From: Komagataeibacter xylinus
Lineage (GTDB): Bacteria; Pseudomonadota; Alphaproteobacteria; Acetobacterales; Acetobacteraceae
Assembly (NCBI RefSeq): GCF_004302915.1
Contig: NZ_QQBI01000010.1
Span: 21,115 to 85,114, forward strand
Direction of reading: 5' to 3'
DNA length: 64,000 bases
Position numbers and translations under genes: made by a program. Below the pieces are notes generated by a model that saw only the letters and a list, made by a program, of their open reading frames with translations, ran no database searches and was not told the DNA's origin. Shown in pieces: positions 46,001 through 55,423 of this stretch (positions are counted from its first letter, which is position 1; each line of letters starts with the position of its first letter).

Positions 46001-47824
46001 ATGGATATCCGCAATATCGCCATTATCGCGCACGTCGATCATGGCAAGACCACACTGGTCGACCAGCTTCTCAAACAGTCCGGTTCCTTCCGTGACAACC
46101 AGCACGTTGCCGAACGCGCCATGGACAGCAACGACCTCGAGCGCGAGCGTGGCATCACCATTCTTGCCAAGTGCACGTCGGTGGTGTGGAAAGATACCCG
46201 CATCAACATCATCGACACCCCGGGCCATGCCGATTTTGGCGGCGAGGTCGAGCGTATCCTCAGCATGGTCGATGGCGCTATCGTGCTCGTCGATTCCGCT
46301 GAAGGCGCTCTGCCCCAGACCAAGTTCGTGGTGGGCAAGGCGCTTGCGCGCGGTCTGAAGCCGATCGTGGTCGTGAACAAGATCGATCGTGGCGATGCCC
46401 GCCCCGATGAAGTGCATAACGAGATCTTCGACCTGTTCGCGGCCCTTGGCGCCAATGACGAGCAGCTCGACTTCCCCATGCTCTACGCCTCGGGCCGCCA
46501 GGGCTGGGCCGATACCGAGATCGATGGTCCGCGCAAGGACCTCTCGCCCATGTTCGACCTGATCCTGAGCCACGTGCCGGCGCCGAAGGTCAACAAGGAC
46601 GCGCCGTTCGCGATGGTCGCCACCATCTTGGAGAACGACAACTTCCTTGGCCGCGTGCTGACCGGCCGCGTCGAGCAGGGTGTGGCGAAGATGAACATGC
46701 CCGTGCATGTGCTGCGCCCCGATGGTTCGGTGGTCGAGACCGGCCGCCTGACCAAGCTGCTCTCCTTCCGTGGCCTTGACCGCGTGCCGGTGGAAGAAGT
46801 GGAAGCAGGCGACATCGTGGCCGTGGCCGGCCTGTCGGAAGCGACGATTCCCGAGACGATCGCAGCCCTTGAAGTCAAGGAGCCGCTGCCCTCCACCCCG
46901 GTTGATCCGCCGACGCTGTCCATGACCTTCCGCCTCAACGATGGCCCGCTGGGCGGCCGCGAAGGCAAGAAGGTCACCTCGCGCCAGATCCGTGACCGCC
47001 TGTTCAAGGAAACGGAAGGCAACATCGCCATCCGCGTGTCCGAGAGCCCCGAGAGCGAGGCCTTCGAGGTCGCGGGCCGTGGCGAACTGCAGCTGGGCGT
47101 GCTGATCGAGCAGATGCGCCGCGAAGGCTTCGAGCTGACCATCGGCCGCCCCCGCGTGCTGTTCCGCACCAATGAGGAAACCGGCGAGCGCGAAGAGCCG
47201 TTCGAGGAAGTCCTGATCGACGTGGACGAGCCGTATTCCGGCGTCGTGGTCGAGAAGATGGCGCTGCGCAAGGGCATCATGCAGGACATGCAGCCTTCGG
47301 GCGGTGGCAAGGTGCGGCTGAGCTTCCTCATCCCCTCGCGCGGGCTGATCGGCTATCATGGCGAATTCCTGACCGACACGCGCGGCTCGGGCATCATGAA
47401 CCGGCTGTTCCACGGCTATCAGCCCTATGTCGGGCCGATTGCAGGCCGTCGCAACGGCTCGCTCATCTCGTCGGAAGACGGGGCGACCACGCAGTATTCG
47501 CTGTTCTCGCTGCAGGACCGTGGCACGCTGTTCGTCGATGCGGGCGAGAAGGTTTACGTGGGCATGATCATCGGCGAGCATTCGCGCGAGAATGACCTTG
47601 AAGTGAACCCGGTGCGTGAAAAGAAGCTGACCAACATCCGTGCCGCCGGCAAGGACGAGGCCCTGCTGCTGATCCCGCCGCGCAAGATGAACCTCGAGCA
47701 GGCGATCGCCTATATCGAGGATGACGAACTTGTCGAGGTGACGCCGTCCGCCGTGCGCATCCGCAAGCGCTACCTCGACCCGCACGAGCGCAAGAAGCGC
47801 GAGCGTTCGGGCTCGGTTGACTGA
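46001..47824 (+). CDS. typA: Ribosome-associated GTPase TypA/BipA
   Basis: A translational GTPase involved in ribosome assembly and stress or cold adaptation. It is 607 residues. G1 is AHVDHGKTT, the switch-I region is [18 protein letters not shown]3 is [12 protein letters not shown] and G4 is NKIDR. EF-G-like domains II, III and V follow, then the TypA-specific C-terminal domain ([24 protein letters not shown]). ATG 46001 is used since the GTPase starts directly after it ([14 protein letters not shown]); the open frame further upstream is not protein-like. Confidence 0.98.
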   Translation: MDIRNIAIIAHVDHGKTTLVDQLLKQSGSFRDNQHVAERAMDSNDLERERGITILAKCTSVVWKDTRINIIDTPGHADFGGEVERILSMVDGAIVLVDSAEGALPQTKFVVGKALARGLKPIVVVNKIDRGDARPDEVHNEIFDLFAALGANDEQLDFPMLYASGRQGWADTEIDGPRKDLSPMFDLILSHVPAPKVNKDAPFAMVATILENDNFLGRVLTGRVEQGVAKMNMPVHVLRPDGSVVETGRLTKLLSFRGLDRVPVEEVEAGDIVAVAGLSEATIPETIAALEVKEPLPSTPVDPPTLSMTFRLNDGPLGGREGKKVTSRQIRDRLFKETEGNIAIRVSESPESEAFEVAGRGELQLGVLIEQMRREGFELTIGRPRVLFRTNEETGEREEPFEEVLIDVDEPYSGVVVEKMALRKGIMQDMQPSGGGKVRLSFLIPSRGLIGYHGEFLTDTRGSGIMNRLFHGYQPYVGPIAGRRNGSLISSEDGATTQYSLFSLQDRGTLFVDAGEKVYVGMIIGEHSRENDLEVNPVREKKLTNIRAAGKDEALLLIPPRKMNLEQAIAYIEDDELVEVTPSAVRIRKRYLDPHERKKRERSGSVD

Positions 47825-48049
47825 TTTCTGCCCTCGCGCGAGGGTGGCTGCAATCTTTAGTTACGTTTCAGTTCTTGAGATTGCGGTCACCTTGCGGCAG
47901 AAGTGAGAACATATCCATAAATTTAAGAATTTTAATTCAGGACGGTTTTCCTGCTTCATGTTAGAGCAGGGAAGCCAGACCGGCTGGCACGATTCGTCAG
48001 CCCATTGGCGTATTGGGACATACAGTCCTGAGTCCTGGAGTATTTTTAT

Positions 48050-48319
48050 ATGATCGTTTCCACCCGTCGTTTCCTGGCTGCCCTGTCCGCTGTTGCCGTC
48101 ATGGGCGTTGCAGCACCTGTCATGGCGCAGACCGCCGAGCCGACCACCCCGGCCGTTTCCGCGCCGCAGCACGTGCCTGACGCAGCCGACGGCGCGGCTC
48201 CGGCTGAAGCTGGTGCGAAGAAGAAGCATCACGGTGGCCGCCATCACAATGGCACGCACCATCATGGTGCCAAGAAGGACGCGGCGGCTCCGGCTGCTGC
48301 TGCCCCGGCCGCCCAGTAA
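48050..48319 (+). CDS. Small secreted His/Lys-rich protein
   Basis: An 89-residue protein with a strong Sec signal peptide (RRFLAALSAVAVMGVAAPVMA, cleaved before QTAEP). The mature 62 residues are Ala/Pro-rich and hold the cluster KKKHHGGRHHNGTHHHGAKK, which could bind metals such as copper, zinc or nickel, or polyanions. The family is not recognised; similar short His-rich periplasmic peptides occur in Acetobacteraceae (general impression). The preceding 225 bp (47825-48049) are AT-rich and probably carry the promoter. A tandem hairpin terminator follows. Confidence 0.78.
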   Translation: MIVSTRRFLAALSAVAVMGVAAPVMAQTAEPTTPAVSAPQHVPDAADGAAPAEAGAKKKHHGGRHHNGTHHHGAKKDAAAPAAAAPAAQ

Positions 48320-48331
48320 TTCCCGCACGCC

Positions 48332-48402
48332 CGTAACCGGTTCCCCCGTGGGGCCGGTTACGGCTGCACGAAAAAAGCCCGGCTCATGCCGGGCTTTTTT
48401 TT
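48332..48402 (+). terminator. Tandem hairpins, second a Rho-independent terminator
   Basis: CGTAACCGG/CCGGTTACG at 48332-48362, then AAGCCCGGC-TCAT-GCCGGGCTT at 48375-48396 with a run of T to 48402. The second is also flanked by A on the left, so it can serve the convergent dadA gene as well. Confidence 0.85.
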
Positions 48403-48469
48403 GCGCAAAATCCGGGGGCGCCGCCTTGTTGCACAAAGGCGGCGCCCTGCCTGGAAGGGCAGCCCGGCT

Positions 48470-49735
48470 TCAGGCCGTGGCGTAGCGGTCGATCGACAGG
48501 TCGAGACAGGGGATCTCGGTGCGCTTGTTGCTCATGCGGTCGGCCAGCACGCGGCCCGAGCCGCAGGCCATGGTCCAGCCCAGCGTGCCGTGGCCGGTAT
48601 TGAGCCACAGATTGGCAAAGCGCCCCGCAGGCCCAATGACCGGCGTGCCATCAGGCGTGCTCGGGCGCAGCCCGGTCCAGTAAGCGCCCTGCGACAGGTC
48701 GCCACCCGCGCCAAACAGTTCGCTGAACGAAAGCTCGAGCAGTTCGCGCCGGTCGCGGCTCAGGCGCAGGTTGTAGCCCGTCAGTTCCGCCGTGCCGCCA
48801 ATGCGGATCCGCTCACCCAGCCGCGTGATCGAGACCTTGTGGGTCGCGTCATTGACGGTGGAAACCGGTGCGCGGGCGGGATCGGTGACCGGCAACGTCA
48901 GCGAATAGCCCTTGGTGGGGTAAACCGGCAGCCTGATGCCCAGCGGGCGCAGCAGCAGCGGGGAATAGCTGCCCATCGACACCACATAGGCATCCGCCGT
49001 CATGCGGCCCATGGAGGTGCGTACGCCAAGAATGTCGGTGGCCGAGGCATCAAGGGCCTCGATATTGGTCTCGTAATGGAAGGTGACGCCAAGCTCCTCT
49101 TCCGCCTTCTGGGCCAGGCGTGCGGTGAACATGTGGCAGTCGCCCGATTCATCGCCGGGCAGGCGCAGTCCGCCCTGGAACAGGTGGCGGTTTTCCATCA
49201 GCCCCGGCTCGTGGCGGGCGATGTCATCGGGGCTGAGGAACTCGTGGGCAATGCCCGCAAGATCGAGCAGCTTCATGTCGCGGGCGGCGGCATCGACCTG
49301 CTTTTGCGTGCGGAAAAGCTGGATCAGGCCACGCTGCTCGTCATCATAGGTGATGCCGGTATCGCGGCGCAGGGCATCAAGGCAGTCGCGGCTGTAGGTC
49401 GCGATGCGCAGCATGCGGGACTTGTTGACATCGTAGTCATGCGCGTTGCAGTTGGCCAGAAGCTGCTCGAGCCAGCGCATCATGGCGAAGTCGAGACGCG
49501 GGCGCACGACGATGGGCGCGTGCGGCCCGGCCATCCAGCGCAGCACCTTGAGCGGCAGCGCGGGCTCGGCCCAGGGGGAGGAGAACCCCGGCGAGATCTG
49601 GCCCGCATTGGCAAACGAGGTTTCCATCGCGGCGGCGGGCTGGCGGTCAATGACCGTGACCTCGTGGCCTTCCTTGGCGAGATACCATGCCGCCGTCACG
49701 CCAACCACGCCCGCGCCCAGAACGATAACTTTCAC
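48470..49735 (-). CDS. dadA: D-amino acid dehydrogenase small subunit
   Basis: A membrane-associated FAD enzyme that oxidises D-amino acids such as D-alanine to keto acids, passing electrons to the respiratory chain. It is 421 residues. The N-terminal FAD-binding motif is VIVLGAGVVGVTAAWYLAKEG, with an acidic strand end (VTVIDR). The family signature SFANAGQISPGFSSPWAEP is clear, as is the C-terminal GHGTLGWTMACGSGRVLADRM. No alanine racemase gene (dadX) is attached. The start at 49735 is well defined. Confidence 0.95.
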   Translation of the reverse strand: MKVIVLGAGVVGVTAAWYLAKEGHEVTVIDRQPAAAMETSFANAGQISPGFSSPWAEPALPLKVLRWMAGPHAPIVVRPRLDFAMMRWLEQLLANCNAHDYDVNKSRMLRIATYSRDCLDALRRDTGITYDDEQRGLIQLFRTQKQVDAAARDMKLLDLAGIAHEFLSPDDIARHEPGLMENRHLFQGGLRLPGDESGDCHMFTARLAQKAEEELGVTFHYETNIEALDASATDILGVRTSMGRMTADAYVVSMGSYSPLLLRPLGIRLPVYPTKGYSLTLPVTDPARAPVSTVNDATHKVSITRLGERIRIGGTAELTGYNLRLSRDRRELLELSFSELFGAGGDLSQGAYWTGLRPSTPDGTPVIGPAGRFANLWLNTGHGTLGWTMACGSGRVLADRMSNKRTEIPCLDLSIDRYATA

Positions 49736-49844
49736 GGTCTGTCCCTTATTCTTCCGTCATCAACACATCGGGGATGCGCCAGACGGAAGCAATGGTCAAC
49801 CGTTTGAGTTATGACAGGACCGGGTGGCTGAAATCCGCCACCTG

Positions 49845-50870
49845 TCAGCCTGCGGGCACGCCCTTGCTGGTTGAATATTCAAAATGCAGCGCCGTATCCG
49901 GGTGCACGATGGGGTGGATGGCATGGGCGGCCATGGCCCCTTCGGTAAAGCCCTGCAGGATCAGCTTGAGCTTGCCGGGATAGGTCGCGACATCGCCGAC
50001 CGCGAAAATGCCGGGCAGGCTGCTCTCGCAGGTGGAAGGGATGACGGGAATGGTGCCGCGCACTGTGTCGAGCCCCCACTGGGCAATCGGCCCGAGGTCG
50101 GTCGCCAGCCCGAAAAAGGGCAGCAGGTGGTCGCACGCCACATGCCTGATCGTGCCATCGAGTGTCGCCAGGTCCACGCCCGCAAGCGCGCCGTCCGTGC
50201 CGTGCAGGCCATGCAGCTGGTAGCCGATGATCTTTTCTACCTCGCCACGGCTGACCGCCTCGTCAAGCTGGCGCAGGCTTTCGGGGGCGGCGCGAAAGCG
50301 GTCGCGGCGGTGCACCAGCTTCACGCTGCGTGCCACATCGCGCAATGACAGCGCCCAGTCCACCGCTGAGTCGCCACCGCCTGCAATCAGTACGTCCCTG
50401 CCTGCAAAATCGGCGCGGCGGCGCACGAAATACTGCACGCTGCCCGTGGCCTCAAATGCTTCCAGCCTCTCAAGCGGGGGGCGGTTGGGGCCGAATGCGC
50501 CCGCACCGGCAGCGATGATGACGGCGCGGGCTTCAATCACGTCGCCCCTGGTGGTGCCCAGGCGGAAACTGCCGCGCGTGCCCTCAAGGCTGTCGACCCG
50601 GCGGCCAAGCAGGCGCGGCACGTCAAAGGGCGCGATCTGGCGGTCAAGCGCCTCGATCAGCGCGCCACCCTCGATCGCGGGGTGGGCGGGAATGTCATAG
50701 ATCGGTTTTTCGGGGTAGAGCGCTGCGCACTGGCCGCCAATTTCATCAAGCGCGTCAATCAACACGCAGCCAAGTTTGAGCATGCCGCATTCAAAGGCGG
50801 CAAACAGCCCGGCAGGGCCCGCGCCGATAATGGCGACATCGGTGGTGTGGGTGGGGGAGGGCGTGGTCAT
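49845..50870 (-). CDS. Ferredoxin/flavodoxin-NADP+ reductase, thioredoxin-reductase-like (type TR-FNR)
   Basis: An FAD flavoenzyme of 341 residues transferring electrons between NADPH and ferredoxin. FAD motif: AIIGAGPAGLFAAFECGMLKL. NADPH motif: LIAGGGDSAVDWALSL. The phrases IGGQCAALYPEKPIYDIPAHP and LPFFGLATDLGPIAQW are typical of this group. The CxxC of true thioredoxin reductases is absent. ATG 50870 (MTTPSPTHTTD) directly precedes the Rossmann fold. It is transcribed in the same direction as dadA, 109 bp apart, possibly separately. Confidence 0.93.
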   Translation of the reverse strand: MTTPSPTHTTDVAIIGAGPAGLFAAFECGMLKLGCVLIDALDEIGGQCAALYPEKPIYDIPAHPAIEGGALIEALDRQIAPFDVPRLLGRRVDSLEGTRGSFRLGTTRGDVIEARAVIIAAGAGAFGPNRPPLERLEAFEATGSVQYFVRRRADFAGRDVLIAGGGDSAVDWALSLRDVARSVKLVHRRDRFRAAPESLRQLDEAVSRGEVEKIIGYQLHGLHGTDGALAGVDLATLDGTIRHVACDHLLPFFGLATDLGPIAQWGLDTVRGTIPVIPSTCESSLPGIFAVGDVATYPGKLKLILQGFTEGAMAAHAIHPIVHPDTALHFEYSTSKGVPAG

Positions 50871-51123
50871 GTCCGGCTCAGCTGTCCTGCAGTCCGTGGT
50901 CTGGGTAAAGGCATATGTCAGGTGCGGTTTTGCTTGGTTGTGCCCCACGGCGCAAGCCTCGGGCGCGTCCTGGCGTGTCATGATGGCGTGCCAAGAGGCG
51001 CTAAGCCATTGAAAAGACATTTCTCATCACACAATCATGACATGGGGCACAAAAACGGTTTTCCGGGTGGCCCGCCTGCCATCCCCCTTGTGCGCCAAGG
51101 CGGGGCGGGGGCACACTGGTGGC

Positions 51124-51615
51124 ATGGATGCAAACCTTTCCGTGCGTGAAATTTCCCTGCCCGCCCCCCAGGCCACGCAGGCGCTGGGCCGGGCGCTGGC
51201 CGCCATTCTGCGCCCCGGCGATGTCGTGCTGCTCGAAGGCGATCTGGGCGCAGGCAAGACCACGCTGGCCCGCGCCCTGCTGCGCACCCTGTGCGGGGAT
51301 GGGGAAATGGAGGTGCCCAGCCCCTCCTACACCCTGGTGCAGGTCTATGAAGCGCCGGTAGCCCCGGTCTCGCATTTTGACCTGTGGCGGCTTGATGGGC
51401 CTGATGCCCTGTATGAGCTGGGGTGGGATGAGGCGTGCGAGGGCATCGTGCTGGTTGAATGGCCGGACCGGCTGGGCGGTCTGGCGCCGCCTGATGCGTT
51501 GCGGGTGAGCCTCGTGCCGGATGCGGCCGGCGGGCGCGTGGCCCGGCTGGCAGGTGATGCAGCCCGACTGGCGCGGTTGCCGTTGACCAACCCTGATACA
51601 GGAGATGCCCCATGA
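51124..51615 (+). CDS. tsaE: tRNA threonylcarbamoyladenosine biosynthesis ATPase TsaE
   Basis: ATPase partner of TsaBD in t6A37 modification of ANN-reading tRNAs. It is 163 residues. P-loop: GDLGAGKTT. Other signatures: VPSPSYTLVQVYEA and HFDLWRLDGPDALYELGWDEA, then ILVEWPDRL-type sequence (VLVEWPDRLG). ATG 51124 is the start. The stop overlaps the next gene (ATGA), beginning a coupled run to addA. Confidence 0.95.
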   Translation: MDANLSVREISLPAPQATQALGRALAAILRPGDVVLLEGDLGAGKTTLARALLRTLCGDGEMEVPSPSYTLVQVYEAPVAPVSHFDLWRLDGPDALYELGWDEACEGIVLVEWPDRLGGLAPPDALRVSLVPDAAGGRVARLAGDAARLARLPLTNPDTGDAP

Positions 51616-52373
51616 GCGTGAACATGCCCCGTACCGCCATGGTTTTTGCCGCAGGGCTGGGCCGCCGCATGCGTCCCTTGAGCGAATCGGTGCCCAAGCC
51701 GCTGCTGCGCGTGGCGGGGCAGCCGATTCTGGACCACGTGCTCGACCGGCTCGAGGCGGCAGGCGTGACGCAGGTGGTGGTCAATGCCCACTGGCAGCCC
51801 GATGCCATCCATGCAGCCCTTGCCGCGCGCGCCGCCAGCCATCGCGGCCCCCGCACCGTGGAGCAGGTCGAGGACACATTGCTTGAAACCGGCGGCAGTG
51901 CCGCGACTGCCTTGCGTGCGGGCCGGATCGGGCCGGACCCGTTCTTCCTGCTCAATGGCGATGCCATGTGGCTCAACGGCCCGGTGCCTGCCCTGCGGCG
52001 GCTGGCGGCGGCGTTCGACCCCGCCTCCATGGATGCCATGCTGCTGCTTGGCGGCATGACGCGTGCGGTAGGCGAGGTGGGCCATGGCGATTTTGCCGTT
52101 GATGCCCATGGCAGGCCGCGCCGCCCGCGCGCGGGCGAGATCACGCCCTATGTCTTTACCGGCGTGCAGATCGTCTCGCCCCGGCTGTTTGATGCAGCAC
52201 CCGAAGGCGGCTTCAGTATGAACCGCCTGTGGGACCGGGCGATGGAGGCAGGCCGCCTGGGCGTGATCGTGCATGACTCGCTGTGGTTCCACCTCTCGCG
52301 CCCGGCCGATATCACGGCCGCCGAGCACGTGCTGCATTCCACCCTCAACCCGGATTCGGATACCGGGCTATGA
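51612..52373 (+). CDS. Sugar-1-phosphate nucleotidyltransferase (MurU-like)
   Basis: A GT-A fold nucleotidyltransferase, 253 residues. The N-terminal signature is AMVFAAGLGRRMRPLSESVPKPLLRVAGQPILDH, with FLLNGDAMW as the metal-binding acidic motif. In many proteobacteria this position holds murU, which activates MurNAc-1-phosphate with UTP in peptidoglycan recycling, next to the kinase amgK. Here tsaE and this gene overlap directly and no kinase gene lies between, so substrate and pathway are less certain. It is coupled to tsaE before and addB after (both ATGA). Confidence 0.88.
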   Translation: MSVNMPRTAMVFAAGLGRRMRPLSESVPKPLLRVAGQPILDHVLDRLEAAGVTQVVVNAHWQPDAIHAALAARAASHRGPRTVEQVEDTLLETGGSAATALRAGRIGPDPFFLLNGDAMWLNGPVPALRRLAAAFDPASMDAMLLLGGMTRAVGEVGHGDFAVDAHGRPRRPRAGEITPYVFTGVQIVSPRLFDAAPEGGFSMNRLWDRAMEAGRLGVIVHDSLWFHLSRPADITAAEHVLHSTLNPDSDTGL

Positions 52374-55300
52374 GCCAGCCTGCAGCGCCCTGCGTGCGCG
52401 GCCGCGCCGCCGTCATTGCGCCGCATGTGCCGTTTGTGGACCAGATCGCCGCGCGCTGGCTGGCGCAGGCGGGGGATGACGCGCAGGCCTGCGGCAACGG
52501 ACTGATCCTGCTGCCCAGCCGCCGTGCCGCCCGCGCCCTGACCGAGGCCTTCGTGCGCCAGGTCGATGGCCGCCCCATCCTGCTGCCGCGCATCGCCCCC
52601 ATTGCCGGGCTTGATGAGGCGGCCCTTGCGCTGTCGGGCCGCAACGCGCTCGACCTGCCACCGGCGGTCGATCCCGTGCGCCGCCTTGCCACGCTTACGC
52701 TGCTGGTCATGCAGGCGGGCCGCGCCTTTGGCGATGTGCAGGGCGTGGACCAGGCCTGGCCGCTCGCCCGCGCGCTGGCCGACCTGATGGATGAGGCGGA
52801 ATGGGCCGAATGCGACCTGCATGAACGCCTGCCCCATGCCGCCGAGGGCGATTTTGCCCAGCACTGGCACCTGACCGTGCAGTTCCTGTCCATCATCACC
52901 CAGGTCTGGCCCGCATGGCTGGCCGAGCAGGGGGTGATGAACCCCGTCGCCCGCCAGACCGCCCTGCTGCACGCGCAGGCGCAGCACTGGCTTGAGGCGC
53001 CGCCCCCTGCGGGCTACCCCATCTGGGCGGCGGGTTTTTCCGATGCGGTGCCATCCACCATCGCCATGCTGCGTGCCGTGCTTTCGCTGCCCGATGGGCT
53101 GCTGGTGCTGCCGGGCGTGGACATGGACTGCGCTGATACCGTCTGGCGCAACCTGCCACCTGACCACCCGCAGGCGGGCACCGCGCACATGCTGGCCGAA
53201 CTCGGCCTTGAGCGGGGCTGCATGGAACAGTGGGGCGACCTGCCACGCGGCTGCGTTGCCAGCAGCCCCGTTGCGCGCGCCAGCCTGCTGGCCCGCGCCC
53301 TGCTGCCCGCCCATGCGCTGGCCGGCTGGCGCGAACCCGGGGCCCCGGTCATGGCCGATGGCCTGTCAGTGCTGCGCAGCACCGACCAGCAGGAGGAAGC
53401 CGCCGCCATTGCCATGGTGCTGCGCCAGGTGCTCGAGCAGCCCGGCAGGCGGGCCGCCCTCGTCACCCCCGACCGCGCGCTGGCCGGGCGGGTCGCGACC
53501 GAACTGGTGCGCTGGGGCGTCATTGCCGATGACAGCGCGGGCGAAAGCCTGCTCACCATACCGCAGACCGCTTTCCTGCGGCTGATCATACAGGCGGTGG
53601 ATGGCGGGCTTTCGCCCGTGGCGCTGCTTTCGGTCATCAAGCATCCGCTCGCGGCATGTGGTCTTGCGCCGGGCAACTGCCGCGCCAGCGCTCGCCAGCT
53701 CGAGCGGCTGGTGCTGCGCGGACCCGCCCCGCCACCGGGCATTGCCGGGCTGCGCGGCGCGCTGGCCCGCGCTGCGGAGGATCCGCACGGCGCACTGGCC
53801 GATGCGCCCGACGCGCCGGAGGAAATCACCGCCTTCATCAACCGGATCGAAACAGCCCTTGGCCCGCTGCTCGCCCTGCCACGCGCGGGCCTTGTGCCGG
53901 TCTCCACCCTGCTTGCCGCCCTGATCGAAACCGCGCAGGCCCTTGCCGCGACCGACACCACCGATGGGGCCGAGCGCCTGTGGGCGGGCGAGGAAGGCAA
54001 CGCGCTGGGCCAGCACATGAGTGCCATGCTGGCATGGTGCGACGTGCTGCCCGAGGCCCGGCTGGGCGCGCTTGACGGGCTGCTGGCCTCCTCGCTTGCG
54101 GGCATGACGGTGCAGGGGCGGCGTGCGGTGCGCGGGCGCGAGGGCACGGCGGTGCATCCGCGCGTGTTCATCTGGGGCCTGCTCGAGGCGCGATTGCAGA
54201 CTGCCGATACCATCGTGCTCGGCGGCCTTGTGGAAACCGTCTGGCCCCCCGCCACCGATCCGGGGCCGTGGATGAGCCGCCCCATGCGCACCCGCGTGGG
54301 CCTGCCCTCGCCGGAATGGGCCATAGGCCAGGCCGCGCATGACTTTGTTGCGTGCGCCTGCGCCGCGCCAAGGGTGGTGCTGTCCATGGCGGCACGGCGG
54401 CAGGGTGCCCCCACCGTGCCCGCGCGGTGGCTGGTCAGGCTCAATGCCTATCTGGCCGGGCACGGCCACGTCCTGCCGCAGCACCCCGCCCTGCGCTGGC
54501 TTGACAGCCTCGACCGGCCGCCCGGCGGGCTGGTACAGCCCGCAAGCCCGCCGCGCCCCCGGCCGCCTGTGCCCCTGCGCCCGCGCAGCCTGTCGGTGAC
54601 TGAGATCGAGACATGGATGCGCGACCCCTACGCCATCTATGCCCGCCGTATCCTGCGCCTCAACCGCCTGCCCGACCTTGAGGAACTGGCCGATGCGGCG
54701 GATTACGGCCAGATCGTGCATGCGGCCCTTGACCGCTGGTTCCGCGCCCACCCCACCGGCTGGCCTGCTGATGGCGAAGCACAGATGCAGGCCGTCTTTG
54801 CCGATGTGCTGCGCGAGGCCGAACTGCGCCCCGCCCTTGCCGCCTGGTGGGCGCCAAGGCTGGAGCGCATCGCCACCTGGTGCGCTGCGACCGAACAGGC
54901 GCGCTGCACGACGGGCGGCCCGCGCACGGTGCTGACCGAGCTGGGCGGGCGGATGCAGCTTGAAGACCTGCCCGGCGGCCCCTTCACCCTGCGCGGCCGG
55001 GCCGACCGGATCGACCGCCACGATGATGGCACGCTAAGCCTGTTCGATTACAAGACCGGCACCCTGCCCACGCGCCGCAGCGTGCTGGAGGGCTGGCAGT
55101 CGCAACTGGTGCTTGAGGCCGCGATGATTGAAAGCGGCGGCTTTCCCCCCCCCGTGGCGGGCACGGTGGCCGAACTGGTGTACTGGCGGCTGACCGGCGG
55201 CCATGTGCCCGCCCTGGTGCTCGACGTGGCGCGCGGGGCGGAACTGACCGAATTGATCGCATCGTGCCGCGCGGGGCTGCGCGATCTGGTGGCCGGGTAT

Positions 55301-55423
55301 GACAATCCCGACCAGCCCTACCTGTCGCACCCCTATCCCGGTGAGGAACCCCGCTTTGCCGATTACGCCCATCTGGCCCGCGTTGCCGAATGGAGTGCTG
55401 CGCGTGAGGAGAATGGCGGATGA
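52370..55423 (+). CDS. addB: Double-strand break repair protein AddB (alphaproteobacterial type)
   Basis: Partner of AddA in the RecBCD-equivalent helicase-nuclease. It is 1017 residues. The N-terminal region is an inactivated helicase-like fold (NGLILLPSRRAARALTEAFV). The C-terminal RecB-like nuclease has the catalytic FDYKTG (Asp893, Lys895). The start at 52370 is set by the ATGA overlap with the preceding stop; the frame extends upstream but overlaps that gene. Cotranscription with addA and tsaE is common in alphaproteobacteria. Confidence 0.95.
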   Translation: MSQPAAPCVRGRAAVIAPHVPFVDQIAARWLAQAGDDAQACGNGLILLPSRRAARALTEAFVRQVDGRPILLPRIAPIAGLDEAALALSGRNALDLPPAVDPVRRLATLTLLVMQAGRAFGDVQGVDQAWPLARALADLMDEAEWAECDLHERLPHAAEGDFAQHWHLTVQFLSIITQVWPAWLAEQGVMNPVARQTALLHAQAQHWLEAPPPAGYPIWAAGFSDAVPSTIAMLRAVLSLPDGLLVLPGVDMDCADTVWRNLPPDHPQAGTAHMLAELGLERGCMEQWGDLPRGCVASSPVARASLLARALLPAHALAGWREPGAPVMADGLSVLRSTDQQEEAAAIAMVLRQVLEQPGRRAALVTPDRALAGRVATELVRWGVIADDSAGESLLTIPQTAFLRLIIQAVDGGLSPVALLSVIKHPLAACGLAPGNCRASARQLERLVLRGPAPPPGIAGLRGALARAAEDPHGALADAPDAPEEITAFINRIETALGPLLALPRAGLVPVSTLLAALIETAQALAATDTTDGAERLWAGEEGNALGQHMSAMLAWCDVLPEARLGALDGLLASSLAGMTVQGRRAVRGREGTAVHPRVFIWGLLEARLQTADTIVLGGLVETVWPPATDPGPWMSRPMRTRVGLPSPEWAIGQAAHDFVACACAAPRVVLSMAARRQGAPTVPARWLVRLNAYLAGHGHVLPQHPALRWLDSLDRPPGGLVQPASPPRPRPPVPLRPRSLSVTEIETWMRDPYAIYARRILRLNRLPDLEELADAADYGQIVHAALDRWFRAHPTGWPADGEAQMQAVFADVLREAELRPALAAWWAPRLERIATWCAATEQARCTTGGPRTVLTELGGRMQLEDLPGGPFTLRGRADRIDRHDDGTLSLFDYKTGTLPTRRSVLEGWQSQLVLEAAMIESGGFPPPVAGTVAELVYWRLTGGHVPALVLDVARGAELTELIASCRAGLRDLVAGYDNPDQPYLSHPYPGEEPRFADYAHLARVAEWSAAREENGG

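Noticed and set aside
45989..47785. Long antisense frame opposite typA
   Set aside because: TypA motifs on the plus strand are complete; the antisense product is low-complexity and His/Arg-rich.
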